This document shows, in pieces, positions 46,553-56,977 of a DNA stretch of 64,000 nt (position 1 is the first letter of the stretch; every line of letters begins with the position of its first letter). Origin of the DNA: Rhododendron vialii (lineage: Eukaryota > Streptophyta > Magnoliopsida > Ericales > Ericaceae); assembly GCF_030253575.1 (NCBI RefSeq), contig NC_080564.1:28484561-28548560 (forward strand), read 5' to 3'. A model generated the notes under the pieces. It saw only the letters and a program-made list of their open reading frames with translations, was not told where the DNA came from and ran no database searches. The translations under genes and the position numbers were made by a program.

Positions 46553-47007
46553 GAGCTTATAAAGATTTAGAGTACTCGGTTATGGGCAGGCAATTGTTTA
46601 GTATCTTGATGAAATAATATTACAAGTGTGTGTTTAGTTAAATAAAACTGCCTGTCTTGGTTGTATTTGCTCAATCAAGTTCCTTGAAATGGTGTTTGTA
46701 ATAAACAAATGGAATCTCGTATATTATCAATGAAAAGTATATATTTAGATGTACTATGTCAATCTCAATCTCTTTGTTTCTTGTTTTGGTGACCATGGTA
46801 TTGATTTCTACCTGTAAAAAATTTTACCCACCAATTAACTTCAACTGAATTCCATCTCTCTCACGTCGACGCGATAAAAACACTGCCTCTAAACCGAACC
46901 TCGATGTTTCAAAGCATCAATCCTAGTTTTTGCATAGCCCTCTTCTAAAAATGAGCAGAAGTATACCAGTGACATCCAACGATCCGGCAACCATTCAAAT
47001 GGTTCAA

Positions 47008-47350
47008 TTTTTTTTTTTTGGGTAAGTTAAAGATTTATTGAACAAATCTGGGAATACAAGATCTAAGGTCATACGCCAGAAAAACAAGAACCAACAACTA
47101 CTAAACAGGCTCCCTAACAAACAGAGAGCACAACAAAGAGCAACATCAAAACAAAGCCTAACACCTTGGACCAAAGACTCTACTGCTAATGGCCCAACAA
47201 GTACTACAAATTATTCTATTAGCATCAGTTTCTTCTTATAGATCTCCAGGAGCTAATGACACCTCTAATATCATTCTCCACTCTTGTCACCACTTGAGTA
47301 GCAAGAGAGATAATGCCTTGAAAAATTCGAGTGTTCCTCTCACGCCAAAT
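47008..47350 (-). pseudogene. 3' remnant of a second LINE
   Basis: On the minus strand the frame from about 47345 reads IWRERNTRIFQ, then VENDIRGVISSWRSIRR, a pattern typical of the C-terminal end of plant LINE ORF2/RNase H-region proteins. It ends in a stop. About 190 bp further on is a T12 run (47008-47019), which is the poly-A tail in this orientation. Only the 3' tip is present, so it is a 5'-truncated insertion. From 47351 to 48377 I recognise no gene. Confidence 0.7.
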
Positions 47351-48377
47351 ATGTTTCAATTTTTATTAGCTCAAATCTACATAATTTTGATTTCATAAAG
47401 TATCGTGCCATCCAAAAAAATGCTTGAACCAAAGGTTTGATATCTTCATGAAAATCCAACTTCTTTGCCATTGTGGACAGTTTCAGTGTGATATTGATGA
47501 GGTTTAATTGGTGAGGTCTCAGCGCGGGTAGTTGTAAACTTCTCTGCAATTGCCACCTATTGTTTGCCCTTGAAGATACTAGCACTGGAACTTGGTAACG
47601 ATTTCAAAACCAAACCATCATAAAAACCATTCGAGATTGACAAAATCTTTTGGAGATTCTGTTTTTTTAGGACTTCCATAACCTGCGCGTGCTTTCTATG
47701 GCAGAAAAACTGAATTGCTCCTAATATTTTGGTCTCACATTTTTGTGCCAAGACATGAGCAAGAATGCAAGAGGCTATCAAAGTTTCGAAGGCATACATC
47801 AGTATCAGACAAGGGTTTTATCCGCAGTTGAACTCTAAACATATTTTTGTTTGGCTTTCTTCCTCTCTGTGATATAAATATGGCTGTCTTTGTGTGTGTG
47901 TGTGTTAACAGGCTCAACAGTTTCTATCACATACTTGGAGCAACTTTTTCGAAGCACATTTCAATAGCATTACATGGGATCTACCAAAACACTTTACAAA
48001 TAATCGAACCTTTAATATATAATATCCTTTCCAAGACTTGGTATCATGACCGAATAATTTTCGATCAGCTGTTAAGAACTTGAAGCGAATCTCTCTTATG
48101 ATTTTGACAGCACAAGAGGCCGGGGGAGCCAGAACTTTTTCGTCGTAGGGTCAAGAATTTCGAAAAAGTGCTTGGAGTAGGCTCAAAAGCGTAATACATT
48201 TTGCGTTATTGATTGATTTTGAATCATTTTTCAAGGGGGGAAACCCAAAAAGGGAAAAAAAGAAAAGAAAAGAAAAGAAAGAAGGAATGTTTTAACTTTT
48301 AACTCGTAAGTGTGTGAAAATTGATTTAACATGAATCAGCATAAAGTTGCAGTGACGAACCAAAAATGGATCAAAAT

Positions 48378-48821
48378 TCAAGTAGTCTCCTCTTGTGGAA
48401 CCTCAGCATCACTAAACCTACCCGAAGACATCCTGCCAAACAACTTCCTCAAGCTATTCTTACTCTCCTTCCGCCTCTTCCGGCTCAATCTCGAATTCTC
48501 CAACTCAGCCAACTGATCATGGTCCATCACCAACCCTGTTTCTAGCCTTTTCGAAAGGCTAACGATCTCGTAAGAGTCCAGCAGCGACTGCCCAAAGTCC
48601 CAGTGGACCCTGTGGTTGGGCACGGTCACGTCCTTGGGCTTGTTCATGGCCTCGAGCTTGAACCGAGTGGGCTTCCTCTTGAAGTTTAACCGCAGGGCAT
48701 CGAATTCATTGGACGTAGTCCTTGGATTGCCCGAATGCCCGTACCATGCCTGCGCCACGGCCTTGAGGATTTCGAGGTCGTGGTCGTGGACATTCTCTTC
48801 AACCTCTAGCTTATTCTTCAT
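48378..48821 (-). CDS. Uncharacterised plant protein (147 aa)
   Basis: Single-exon frame, start codon 48819-48821, stop at 48378. The protein is strongly charged and predicted soluble. It has an acidic N-terminus (ENVHDHDLEILKAVAQAWYGHSG), a central WDFGQSLLDSYEIVSLSKRL block, and a basic segment (SRKRRKESKNSLRKLFGRMS) that could be a nuclear localisation signal. These blocks look like the conserved core of a plant-specific family of unknown function, and I cannot attach a named domain. Codon-like composition is clearly higher in GC than the flanks, supporting a real gene. It converges with the small gene at 46154. Confidence 0.75.
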   Translation of the reverse strand: MKNKLEVEENVHDHDLEILKAVAQAWYGHSGNPRTTSNEFDALRLNFKRKPTRFKLEAMNKPKDVTVPNHRVHWDFGQSLLDSYEIVSLSKRLETGLVMDHDQLAELENSRLSRKRRKESKNSLRKLFGRMSSGRFSDAEVPQEETT

Positions 48822-49282
48822 GGGTAATTCTTTCGGAGATTGAAAGGGAGAAGTAGTGAATGGGCCATCTTATCTTAGGCAAATGAGAGCCTCACAATAC
48901 TGCTGTGGTTAAGGTTAAGGTTTTTTCTGGCTATTTTGTATAGCTGTTTCCAGACCATCCTGTCTTTTTCGTGTACTAGATATACTGGAAACTTGGAATA
49001 GGGCTGGACTGGAATGGGATAGAGGTTGCATTTTGGGTTGTTGGTTAGTAGACAAAGCAGCTAACAGTATTTAATTTCTGGGTAGTCCAATGGTACACAC
49101 CCCTTATTATGAGGTATATCATATGCATCATGATTTTATACCCTTGGATTTAAAAGTAAATAATCCAGACCACCCATTTATTAAATCAATTAATAAAATA
49201 AAAAAAATGGCTTAGCAGGTAATAGGTTATTTTCTCTTCCTTGACTCTCTCTCCCACTCCCTCATTTTTAAAATACTGCAAA

Positions 49283-50806
49283 TCTACCTAATAAAACACA
49301 AGGGTGTGGGCATCCACACAAGACAAGTTGATCCAAGGGCTGAAATTCATTTGATCCAAAGGTTGAGGTGAGATTTCCCTTTTATTAAACTGTCCAGGCT
49401 CTTTAATTTAATTACAAAATTGCCGTCAATGTGAAACTGTCCGTCAGACTCCCTCAAATCCTTCCTTCGGATCTCCAACTGCCGTCCACGATCATAACTC
49501 CCATAGGGACGCGGGGGGCACAGCAGCGTGCTGCTGTCCCAATTTTTGGGCCCACCTTGGTCTCGCTCCGATGATCTAAATCGTTCACTTTGTAGACCTC
49601 GTCGAGTAGAACAACTATGCAAAAAATCAGCTTAATTGGACATCATTAAGTACCTGATCGGAGCCCATATAACTCTCAGTCCATGGGTTACAGTGGATTT
49701 GATCCAGTGTTTCGGATTCATTCTTTTTAAGATAAAAAGGTTCCGATCAGGTACTTAATGATATCCAATTAAGCTGATTTTTTGCATAGTTGTTCTACTC
49801 GACGAGCTCTACAAAGTGAACGATTCAGATCATCGGAGCGAGATCGGGATGAACCCCAAAATGAAGTACAGCAGCATGCTGCTGTCCCCAAGGGGACAGC
49901 AGCCCCCCTCCCTCCCTCCCATAGCCCACGATTATTACTCCCACCGCCGTCCACCACCAGCTCCATCAGACTCCCTCAAACACCGTTGTCCTTAAAGCAC
50001 CGCCGTTGCTACCGACAATCTCAGGTTAGTGCCCAATTGGGGTTTTGTTCTTCTGTTTCAAAACTCAAACGGTTGGTGTTTTGTTCTTCACGTACACATA
50101 CCCCCCTCTCTCCTCCACATACACATACCGCTAGACTTTGTCGGTTGGTGTTTTTTTTGGGGTGCTTTTATGGTTTTATTTCATTTGGGTTCTCTTCGGT
50201 TCGAAATTTATGCCCGCAACATGCATTTTTTTTTTTTTTGTGCTTGGGGTTCCGATACCACACATACCCATGTGGTGAATGACGCTCTTTGATTTAGGAA
50301 TAGGTTTCTTGCTCAGCCCACCAAATACCACCACTGACTTACCAAAGGCAACAGCAACCCATCAACGAAATTGGGATTCTAAAAGAGAAATGGGTTAGGA
50401 ACCCATTAACTTGGAAAGATGCTCTAAAAGATAAATGGGTTTTGAGAGAAGGAAACTCTGTTGTTTGTGGGAATTGAGTGGGTGCGAGTGTGGGAGTGAT
50501 TCTCAATTGGAGAGAGAGAAACAGAGAGCTTTTTTTTTTTTAAGTGGGAATGATGGGTTTATAGTGTTAACTTTTTATCTGCTATTTACTGAAATTTCAT
50601 AAGCAAATTGATAATTCTTTGTAACTAGCTTAAATGTATAGTTGGGGAAGTGACGGAGTGTCATAAGCATGGGTAATTCTCTTTCGTGCTATTAAGAAGA
50701 GGATCACATATTACACACTAATGTTTAAGCCACTAGCTAGCAAGTGGCGTAGGCACGGACAATTCTAACCGGGATGCGTAGTGCCGTAGGCACGGGCAAG
50801 CACTAG
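49283..50806 (+). mobile_element. Non-autonomous Helitron, left arm of the palindrome
   Basis: It starts TCTACCTAATAAAAC after an A and ends with the hairpin GTGCCGTAGGCAC, then GGGCAAGCACTAG before a T. These are canonical Helitron ends with insertion between A and T and no target duplication. Length is 1524 bp. No Rep/helicase gene is present. Reading frames in it are shared with the inverted copy and look non-coding. It contains a nested MULE-like element at 49507-49915. Confidence 0.85.
49507..49915. mobile_element. MULE-like MITE nested in the left Helitron
   Basis: A 409-bp foldback element begins GGACGCGGGGGGCACAGCAG and ends in a CAGCAGCCCCCC-type right end. CTCCCATAG is duplicated exactly at 49498-49506 and 49916-49924. 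It belongs to the same family as 12466-12877 and is identical in length and position to the element nested in the right Helitron. Confidence 0.88.
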
Positions 50807-51399
50807 TTATATAATATAACCATATTGTTATGACAACAAAAAAAATTGACATTTTCTTACCATAATGTATCGTACCAAAAGAACATTTAGAATTGTGTAT
50901 TCAATATACTTGAAATAAAACCAATTTCTCTATTGTAACTGAATGTATAGTTGACTTACAACCGCAACACAATAATGACGATCAAAATCATTGATTTCAT
51001 CATATTTGTTGATTAAATAATCCACGTAATTTTTTGGCTAGCCCTTTCATCGGCACCCAAGTTCAATAGTAAAAGGATTTTTTTTTGTCTGATTAAGGAT
51101 CTAATGATAAGAGATCAACTTCATTCTTGTATCCGGATACATTGAATTTTTTCGATTACGCAGTTGTCGATATCTAATTTTAGTGACAATGCTGAATATC
51201 GTATGACTTGATATTCTAACAGTTATGATCGATCATTTTAAAATATACTCGCTAACGATGTTTAGTTATGGTATGGTATTTTGCCGATTATAACTATCGT
51301 TAACTGAATATTCTGATTGAATTTTTTTATACGACACATTATGAGTATGAAAACGTTAATTTATGGTGTTGTCATAACAAATTTGGTTATATTACTGAA
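50807..51399. repeat. Palindrome centre made of the 135-bp repeat in both orientations
   Basis: The left part (ATAACCATATTGTTATGACA) is an inverted, diverged copy of the tandem unit. The right part is the direct form (TTGTCATAACAAATTTGGTT). The centre between Helitron ends is therefore also partly palindromic. No coding sequence. Confidence 0.75.
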
Positions 51400-52936
51400 C
51401 TAATGTTTGTCCGTGCCTACGGCACTACGCATCCCGGTTAGAATTGTCCGTGCCTACGCCACTTGCTAGCTAGTGGCTCAAACATTAGTGTGTAATATGT
51501 GATCCTCTTCTTAATAGCACGAAAGAGAATTACCCGTGCTTATGACACTCCGTCACTTCCCCAACTATACATTTAAGCTAGCTACAAAGAATTATCAATT
51601 TGCTTATGGAATTCCAGTAAATAGCAGATAAAAAGTTAACACTATAAACCCATCATTCCCACTTAAAAAAAAAAAAAAGCTCTCTGTTTCTCTCTCTCCA
51701 ATTGAGAATCACTCCCACACTCGCACCCACTCAATTCCCACAAACAACAGAGTTTCCTTCTCTCAAAACCCATTTCTCTTTTAGAGCATCTTTCCAAGTT
51801 AATGGGTTCCTAACCCATTTCTCTTTTAGAATCCCAATTTCGTTGATGGGTTGCTATTGCCTTTGGTAAGTCAATGGTGGTATTTGGTGGGCTGAGCAAG
51901 AAACCTATTCCTAAATCAAAGAGCGTCATTCACCAGAATCACCACATGGGTATGTGTGGTATCGGAACCCCAAGCACAAAAAAAAAAAAAAATTGCATGT
52001 TGCGGGCATAAATTTCAAACCGAAGAGAACCCAAATGAAATAAAACCATAAAAGCACCCCAAAAAAAGCACCAACCGACAAAGTCTAGTGGTATGTGTAT
52101 GTGGAGGAGAGAGGGGGGTATGTGTACGTGAAGAACAAAACACCAACCGTTTGAGTTTTGAAACAGAAGAACAAAACCCCAATTGGGCACTAACCTGAGA
52201 TTGTCGGTAGCAACGGCGGTGCTTAAAGGACAACGGTGTTTGAGGGAGTCTGATGGAGCTGGTGGTGGACAGCGGTGGGAGTAATAATCGTGGGCTATGG
52301 GAGGGAGGGAGGGGGACTGCTGTCCCCAAGGGGACAGCAGCATGCTGCTGTACCTCATTTTGGGGTCCATTCCGATCTCGCTCCGATGATCTGAATCGTT
52401 CACTTTGTAGAGCTCGTCGAGTAGAACAACTATGCAAAAAATCAGCTTAATTGGATATCATTAAGTACCTGATCGGAACCTTTTTATCTTAAAAAGAATG
52501 GATCCGAAACACTAGATCAAATCCACTGTAACCCATGGACTGAGAGTTATATGGGCTCCGATCAGGTACTTAATGATGTCCAATTAAACTGATTTTTTGC
52601 ATAGTTGTTCTACTCGACGAGGTCTACAAAGTGAACGATTCAGATCATCGGAGCGAGACCAAGGTGGGCCCCAAAATTGGGACAGCAGCACGCTGCTGTG
52701 CCCCCCGCGTCCCTATGGGAGTAATGATCGTGGACGGCAGTTGGAGATCCGAAGGAAGGATTTGAGGGAGTCTGACGGACAGTTTCACATTGATGGCAAT
52801 TTTGTAATTAAATTAAAGAGTCTGGACAGTTTAATAAAAGGGAAATCTCACCTCAACCCTTGGATCAAATGAATTTCAGCCCTTGGATCAACTTGTCTTG
52901 TGTGGAGGCCCACACCCTTGTGTTTTATTAGGTAGA
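51400..52936 (-). mobile_element. Non-autonomous Helitron, right arm (inverted copy)
   Basis: It mirrors the element at 49283-50806. Read on the minus strand it starts TCTACCTAATAAAACACAAG at 52936 and ends with the GTGCCGTAGGCAC hairpin and CATTAG at 51400, so the terminal CTAG is mutated to TTAG. Length is 1537 bp. It lies inside a tandem array: removing it restores the array spacing to 134 bp. Confidence 0.87.
52304..52712. mobile_element. MULE-like MITE nested in the right Helitron
   Basis: This is the inverted counterpart of 49507-49915, with the same 409-bp length. It is flanked by CTATGGGAG at 52295-52303 and 52713-52721. The insertion therefore predates the inverted duplication of the Helitron. 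Confidence 0.88.
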
Positions 52937-53790
52937 TTTATGGTTTGGTATTTTGTTGATTATAACTATCGTTAACTGAACATTCCGATTGAATTTTTTT
53001 CATACGACACGTTGTGGGTATGAAAACGTCAATTTATGATATTGTCATAACAAATTTGGTTATATTACTGAATTTGTGGTATGATGATTTGCTAATTATA
53101 ACTATCGTTAATTGAACATTTCGATTGAATTTTTTTATAAGACACGTTGTGGGTATGAAAACGTCAATTTATGGTGTTGTCATAATAAATTTGGTTATAT
53201 TACTGAATTTGTGGTTTGGTATTTTGCTAATTATAACTATCGTTAACTGAACATTCCGATTGAATTTTTTTTATATGACACGTTGTGAGTATGAAAACGT
53301 CAATTTATAGTGTTGTCATAACAAATTTGATCGTATTACTGAATTTGTGGTATTTTGGTCTTGTTACGAAATATTTTAATCAATTTCCTTTGCTATGACA
53401 GTTGTTGGCATGAAAATGCCAAATTATGGTATTGTCATAACAATTATGGTTTGTTATATAATTTGTAGTATTTAAATATGATTTTTTTTATATGGCATGT
53501 TGTGGTAAGAAAATGACAATTTTAGGTGTTGTCATAACAAATTTGGTTATTTTACTGAATTTGTGGTATTTTACACATGTATTTTGTTTGGGTATAACAA
53601 TTGTTGATTCTGGTACGATATATTTTGATTTTTTTACGGAATACCATATGTGTCAAAGAATTTTTGGTACGACTCATTGTGGTAAAATAATGCAAATTTA
53701 TGGTATTGTCATAATATTTGTGGTTAGCATTATTTAATTTGTGATATTGTACACATATATTTAGTTGGGGTACAAGTATTATGGTTTCTG
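52937..53790. repeat. AT-rich tandem array with a unit of about 135 bp
   Basis: The motif ATTATAACTATCGTTAA occurs at 52959, 53095 and 53230 (periods 136 and 135), with one more at 51288 on the far side of the right Helitron. Units contain GTCATAACAAATTTGGTTAT and a CGACACGTTGTG-type phrase. Beyond 53345 copies become degenerate and fade by about 53790. It is a minisatellite-like array without coding sequence. Confidence 0.85.
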
Positions 53791-54263
53791 GTACGAATAA
53801 TTATGGTTACATAATAATAATATTTTTTAACTATGGGTAACTTGCTAATGACTTGTTCAACAGGTAAATTTTAAAGTAGAAGTCGTAACTAGCATAAAAA
53901 ATATGCATTAGAAAACCAAAAATAGTCATAATGAAAATCACAAATTGTCATAATTTAGACATACGGTATACCATGTGTACCATAGCTTTGTCCTTAATTT
54001 CTGCTTGACCCAAAAAAAGAAGCAGCAGCTAACAGTATTTCAATGACTAAAATTAATTTGATTTGTTAAACAGAACTAATGTTTTGAAAGTGGAGTTCAA
54101 AATGTTTAGACATACCAAAATGAGGTTTCTAATATTCTTTCCTGATGCATATTAGATTTTAGAAAAAAAAAAGTAATTTATTACTAGTATTTTATTTTAT
54201 GGCTTTAGTTTTAGTATTTTGTTAGAAATCTTATAATGTAGGATTGTTAACATAGAATTATTA

Positions 54264-54494
54264 TGCCTTGTTTGGATGAGTTTTTGAAAATTTTTGGGTT
54301 TGCTTTTAGGTAATGAGTAGAGAGAGAAATTAGAGTAATGATTAGAAATATGGGTGATGGGTGGAGAGAGATAGAGAGAAATGAGAATAATGATTGAAGA
54401 GATGAGTGAGAAATAAGAGTAATGATTAAAATTAGAGGTAATTAGTGTTTTTTGAGTTGGAATTTTTTTTTCAAGTTTGAATCCAAACAAGGAA
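54264..54494. repeat. hAT-like MITE
   Basis: CCTTGTTTGGATGAGTTT at the left pairs with AAGTTTGAATCCAAACAAGG at the right. The CCTTGTTTGGAT terminus is typical of hAT-derived plant MITEs. Length is about 230 bp; target duplication is not clear. From 53791 to 54263 I see no gene. Confidence 0.65.
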
Positions 54495-54658
54495 TAGTTT
54501 CTTAATTTAGGTTGAGTCAGTTTCCTATTTTATGTTTTCTTGTTTTACAAGAATTAGGATTGCTTCTTAATATTTTATTCCTTTTTAATTCCAAGGTGGC
54601 TACTATTATTACATAATAAGATTGTAGCCATTAGGGCAAGGGGGTTGTTTTATGATTC

Positions 54659-54755
54659 TATTAATGAAAATGGATAGTTTTCTCATTATTGTGTGTTCCT
54701 AGAGGTTCTATTAATGAAAATGGATAGTTTTCTCATTATCGTGTGTTCCTAGAGA
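54659..54755. repeat. Direct duplication of a 48-bp unit
   Basis: Two adjacent, almost identical copies carry TTCTATTAATGAAAATGGAT and end in GTGTGTTCCTAGAG. This is a recent tandem duplication in non-coding DNA. Confidence 0.85.
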
Positions 54756-55366
54756 GAATACCTATAATTCATACTTATTCATGATTGTCTTTGTTGTGCG
54801 TTAGTATTTTTTTTCAACATACCTCCCAGAATCATTTCCACATAATTGCCAAACTAAAACTTTTTTTATTTTTATAATCAAATGTTGGGAGCAGCTTGCG
54901 TGAACTAAAGCCCGAGGTATTGTTTGGTAACCTGAGGTTTTTAATATTCTTTTTCCACTTATATTTGTCAAGCTAATGAGACCAAATTGTTAGTTTGAAA
55001 GAAAAAAAAAGAATACATTAATTAAAAGGGAAACCTTGAAGCTAAGGCTACAAAATTAAACATGAAAGAAACCAACAAAAACTTCCTAATTTAAACTGTT
55101 ATGGAAACATGTGTGTTGAGTTTTTTTTTTTTTTTTTATAATCAGCCATTTGGGTTAGTTTACGCACATCTCGATTAATACTAAAAGGTCAATGTTTTGA
55201 TACCCTTCAATCTTTACCATTTTAGCCAGTATTGGAAGGATGTAAATGATCCATATTGGTCTTTACCATTTTAGCCAGTATTCAAAAGTATTTTAAAACG
55301 TAAAAATTCGTGAAAGCGAAGAACGAGAGTCGAAGTACAGAGCGGAGATTGAAAGCGTGAGCACAA

Positions 55367-55740
55367 CTGAGATTAGAGCATGTACATCAATGAAAATGTA
55401 AAAATGCTGGTCAACAGTGCATTTTTTTCATTTTACCTACTCACATCTCTTTCAATACTACATCAATACTATCTATTTTACATGACACCAATTAAAAAAT
55501 ATATTTTTGCACTCATTTTCTATTATCTTTATTGTTTAAAGAGAGGAGAAAGAAGGGAGGAGAAAGAGAAAGAAACAATAAAAAAAGAAAGGAGTATGAA
55601 TAGTGCATAGATAAAAATAGGTAAAAATAGAGTACAACTGTTCATAAATTCATTTTAGCTTCTCTTTTACTTCATCTAGTGCAAACTATTTTTCTATATT
55701 TCTCTTAGATAAAATAAAAAAAAATGCATTTAAGCTCATT
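55367..55740. repeat. Probable MITE
   Basis: AGAGCATGTACATCAATGAA at the left and ACTTCATCTAGTGC near the right are weakly paired termini around AT-rich, non-coding sequence. A GAGCATGTACA-type end is common in plant MITEs. Boundaries are approximate. Confidence 0.35.
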
Positions 55741-55759
55741 TAGTGTACTTGTTCTTTCA

Positions 55760-56815
55760 GGGCCTGTTTGGATGGAGTGAAAACATGAGGCAAAAATAAG
55801 AGGGGGTGAATGGAATGGGGCTCACTGTTAAGCCGGTGTTTGGGAACGAAAATTAGAGGGGTCTTAGTTTTCACCCCTTCATCTCTTTCACCAATTTCAG
55901 AGATTCTCGGGTATAATTTTTGGGCACCCCTTGACCTCTCCAAATTTAATCCGGCTTTAGAGGGAGGAATTTGGACGGAATCACTATTGCTTATGCCCTT
56001 TCTCCAACCCGAAAAACTCTTTATTTAGTTTCAAGACTCTCTTATGGTGCTCATTAAAATGTCTTAGAACAAAAAATCCATTATGACCATTTAAGATAAA
56101 ATGATCAGAAAAATAAGATCTTCGTACCGGTTCAAACGGATTGAAAATTGGAACACTTATTTTTTTACACCATTTATATATTAAAAAATATAGTTAAAAA
56201 ATTAAGTGTTCCAATTTTCAATCCGTTTGAGACGGTGCGAAAATCATATTTTTTTAATCATTTATCTTAAATGGTCATAATGGATTTTTGCCTCTAAAGC
56301 CTTTCAACGAGCACCCGAAAATTCCTCATTTAGTTTCAGAGCTCTCTTAAGATGCTCATTGAAAGGCCTTAGAACCAAAAATTCATAATGGCCATCTAAG
56401 ATAAAATTATCAGAAAAATAAGATATTCGCACTGGTTCAAACGGATTGAAAATCGAAACACTTAATTTTTTAACTATATTTTTTAATATATAAATGGTGT
56501 AAAAACGTTTTTTATTATAAATTTTTTAGAATAGACATTTTTTAATATTGAAAGTTGAATTTATATACTTATTTTAATACGTAATCAAATTTAACACTGC
56601 ATATGGACAAAATAGTTATTTGACAGCTTTTCCCACCATCCACCATTCTTATCCTCCATTCTATAAACCATCCAAACAATATCAAATTTTATCCTCCTAT
56701 TTAATATTCTATCCAAACTACATATTATTTTATCCTCCCTCCATAAACTATCAAAATTAATATCCCATTCATATTTTTTACCCCAATTTTTTTACCAGCA
56801 TTCAAGCGGGCCCTT
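55760..56815. mobile_element. MITE-like element with nested hairpin cassette
   Basis: GGGCCTGTTTGGATGG and CATTCAAGCGGGCCC form imperfect inverted termini. The interior at about 56030-56480 carries the same hairpin cassette (TTCAAACGGATTGAAAATTG and AAGTGTTCCAATTTTCAATC) found in the elements at 23-25 kb and 31-32 kb. Its right end lies about 160 bp upstream of the PCH2 start codon. Confidence 0.6.
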
Positions 56816-56977
56816 AGTACACATATTCTATAGCTTCTCTCCCCTGCGGATGGTCTAAACAAAACAAGACAAAAACCCTGGTGCCATCTTCCCGCTCAAT
56901 TTCAAAGAAACCCCCTTTCCCGTCTCCCTGCCTAGGGTTCCTCTCTCTCTCCATTTATCCCTTTTGACTCTGATTCG

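Noticed and set aside
49782-50292. Frames of 87-166 aa repeated in the two palindrome arms (also 51939-52437)
   Set aside because: They lie inside non-autonomous Helitrons and occur as mirror copies. They carry no domain and include parts of the nested MITE.
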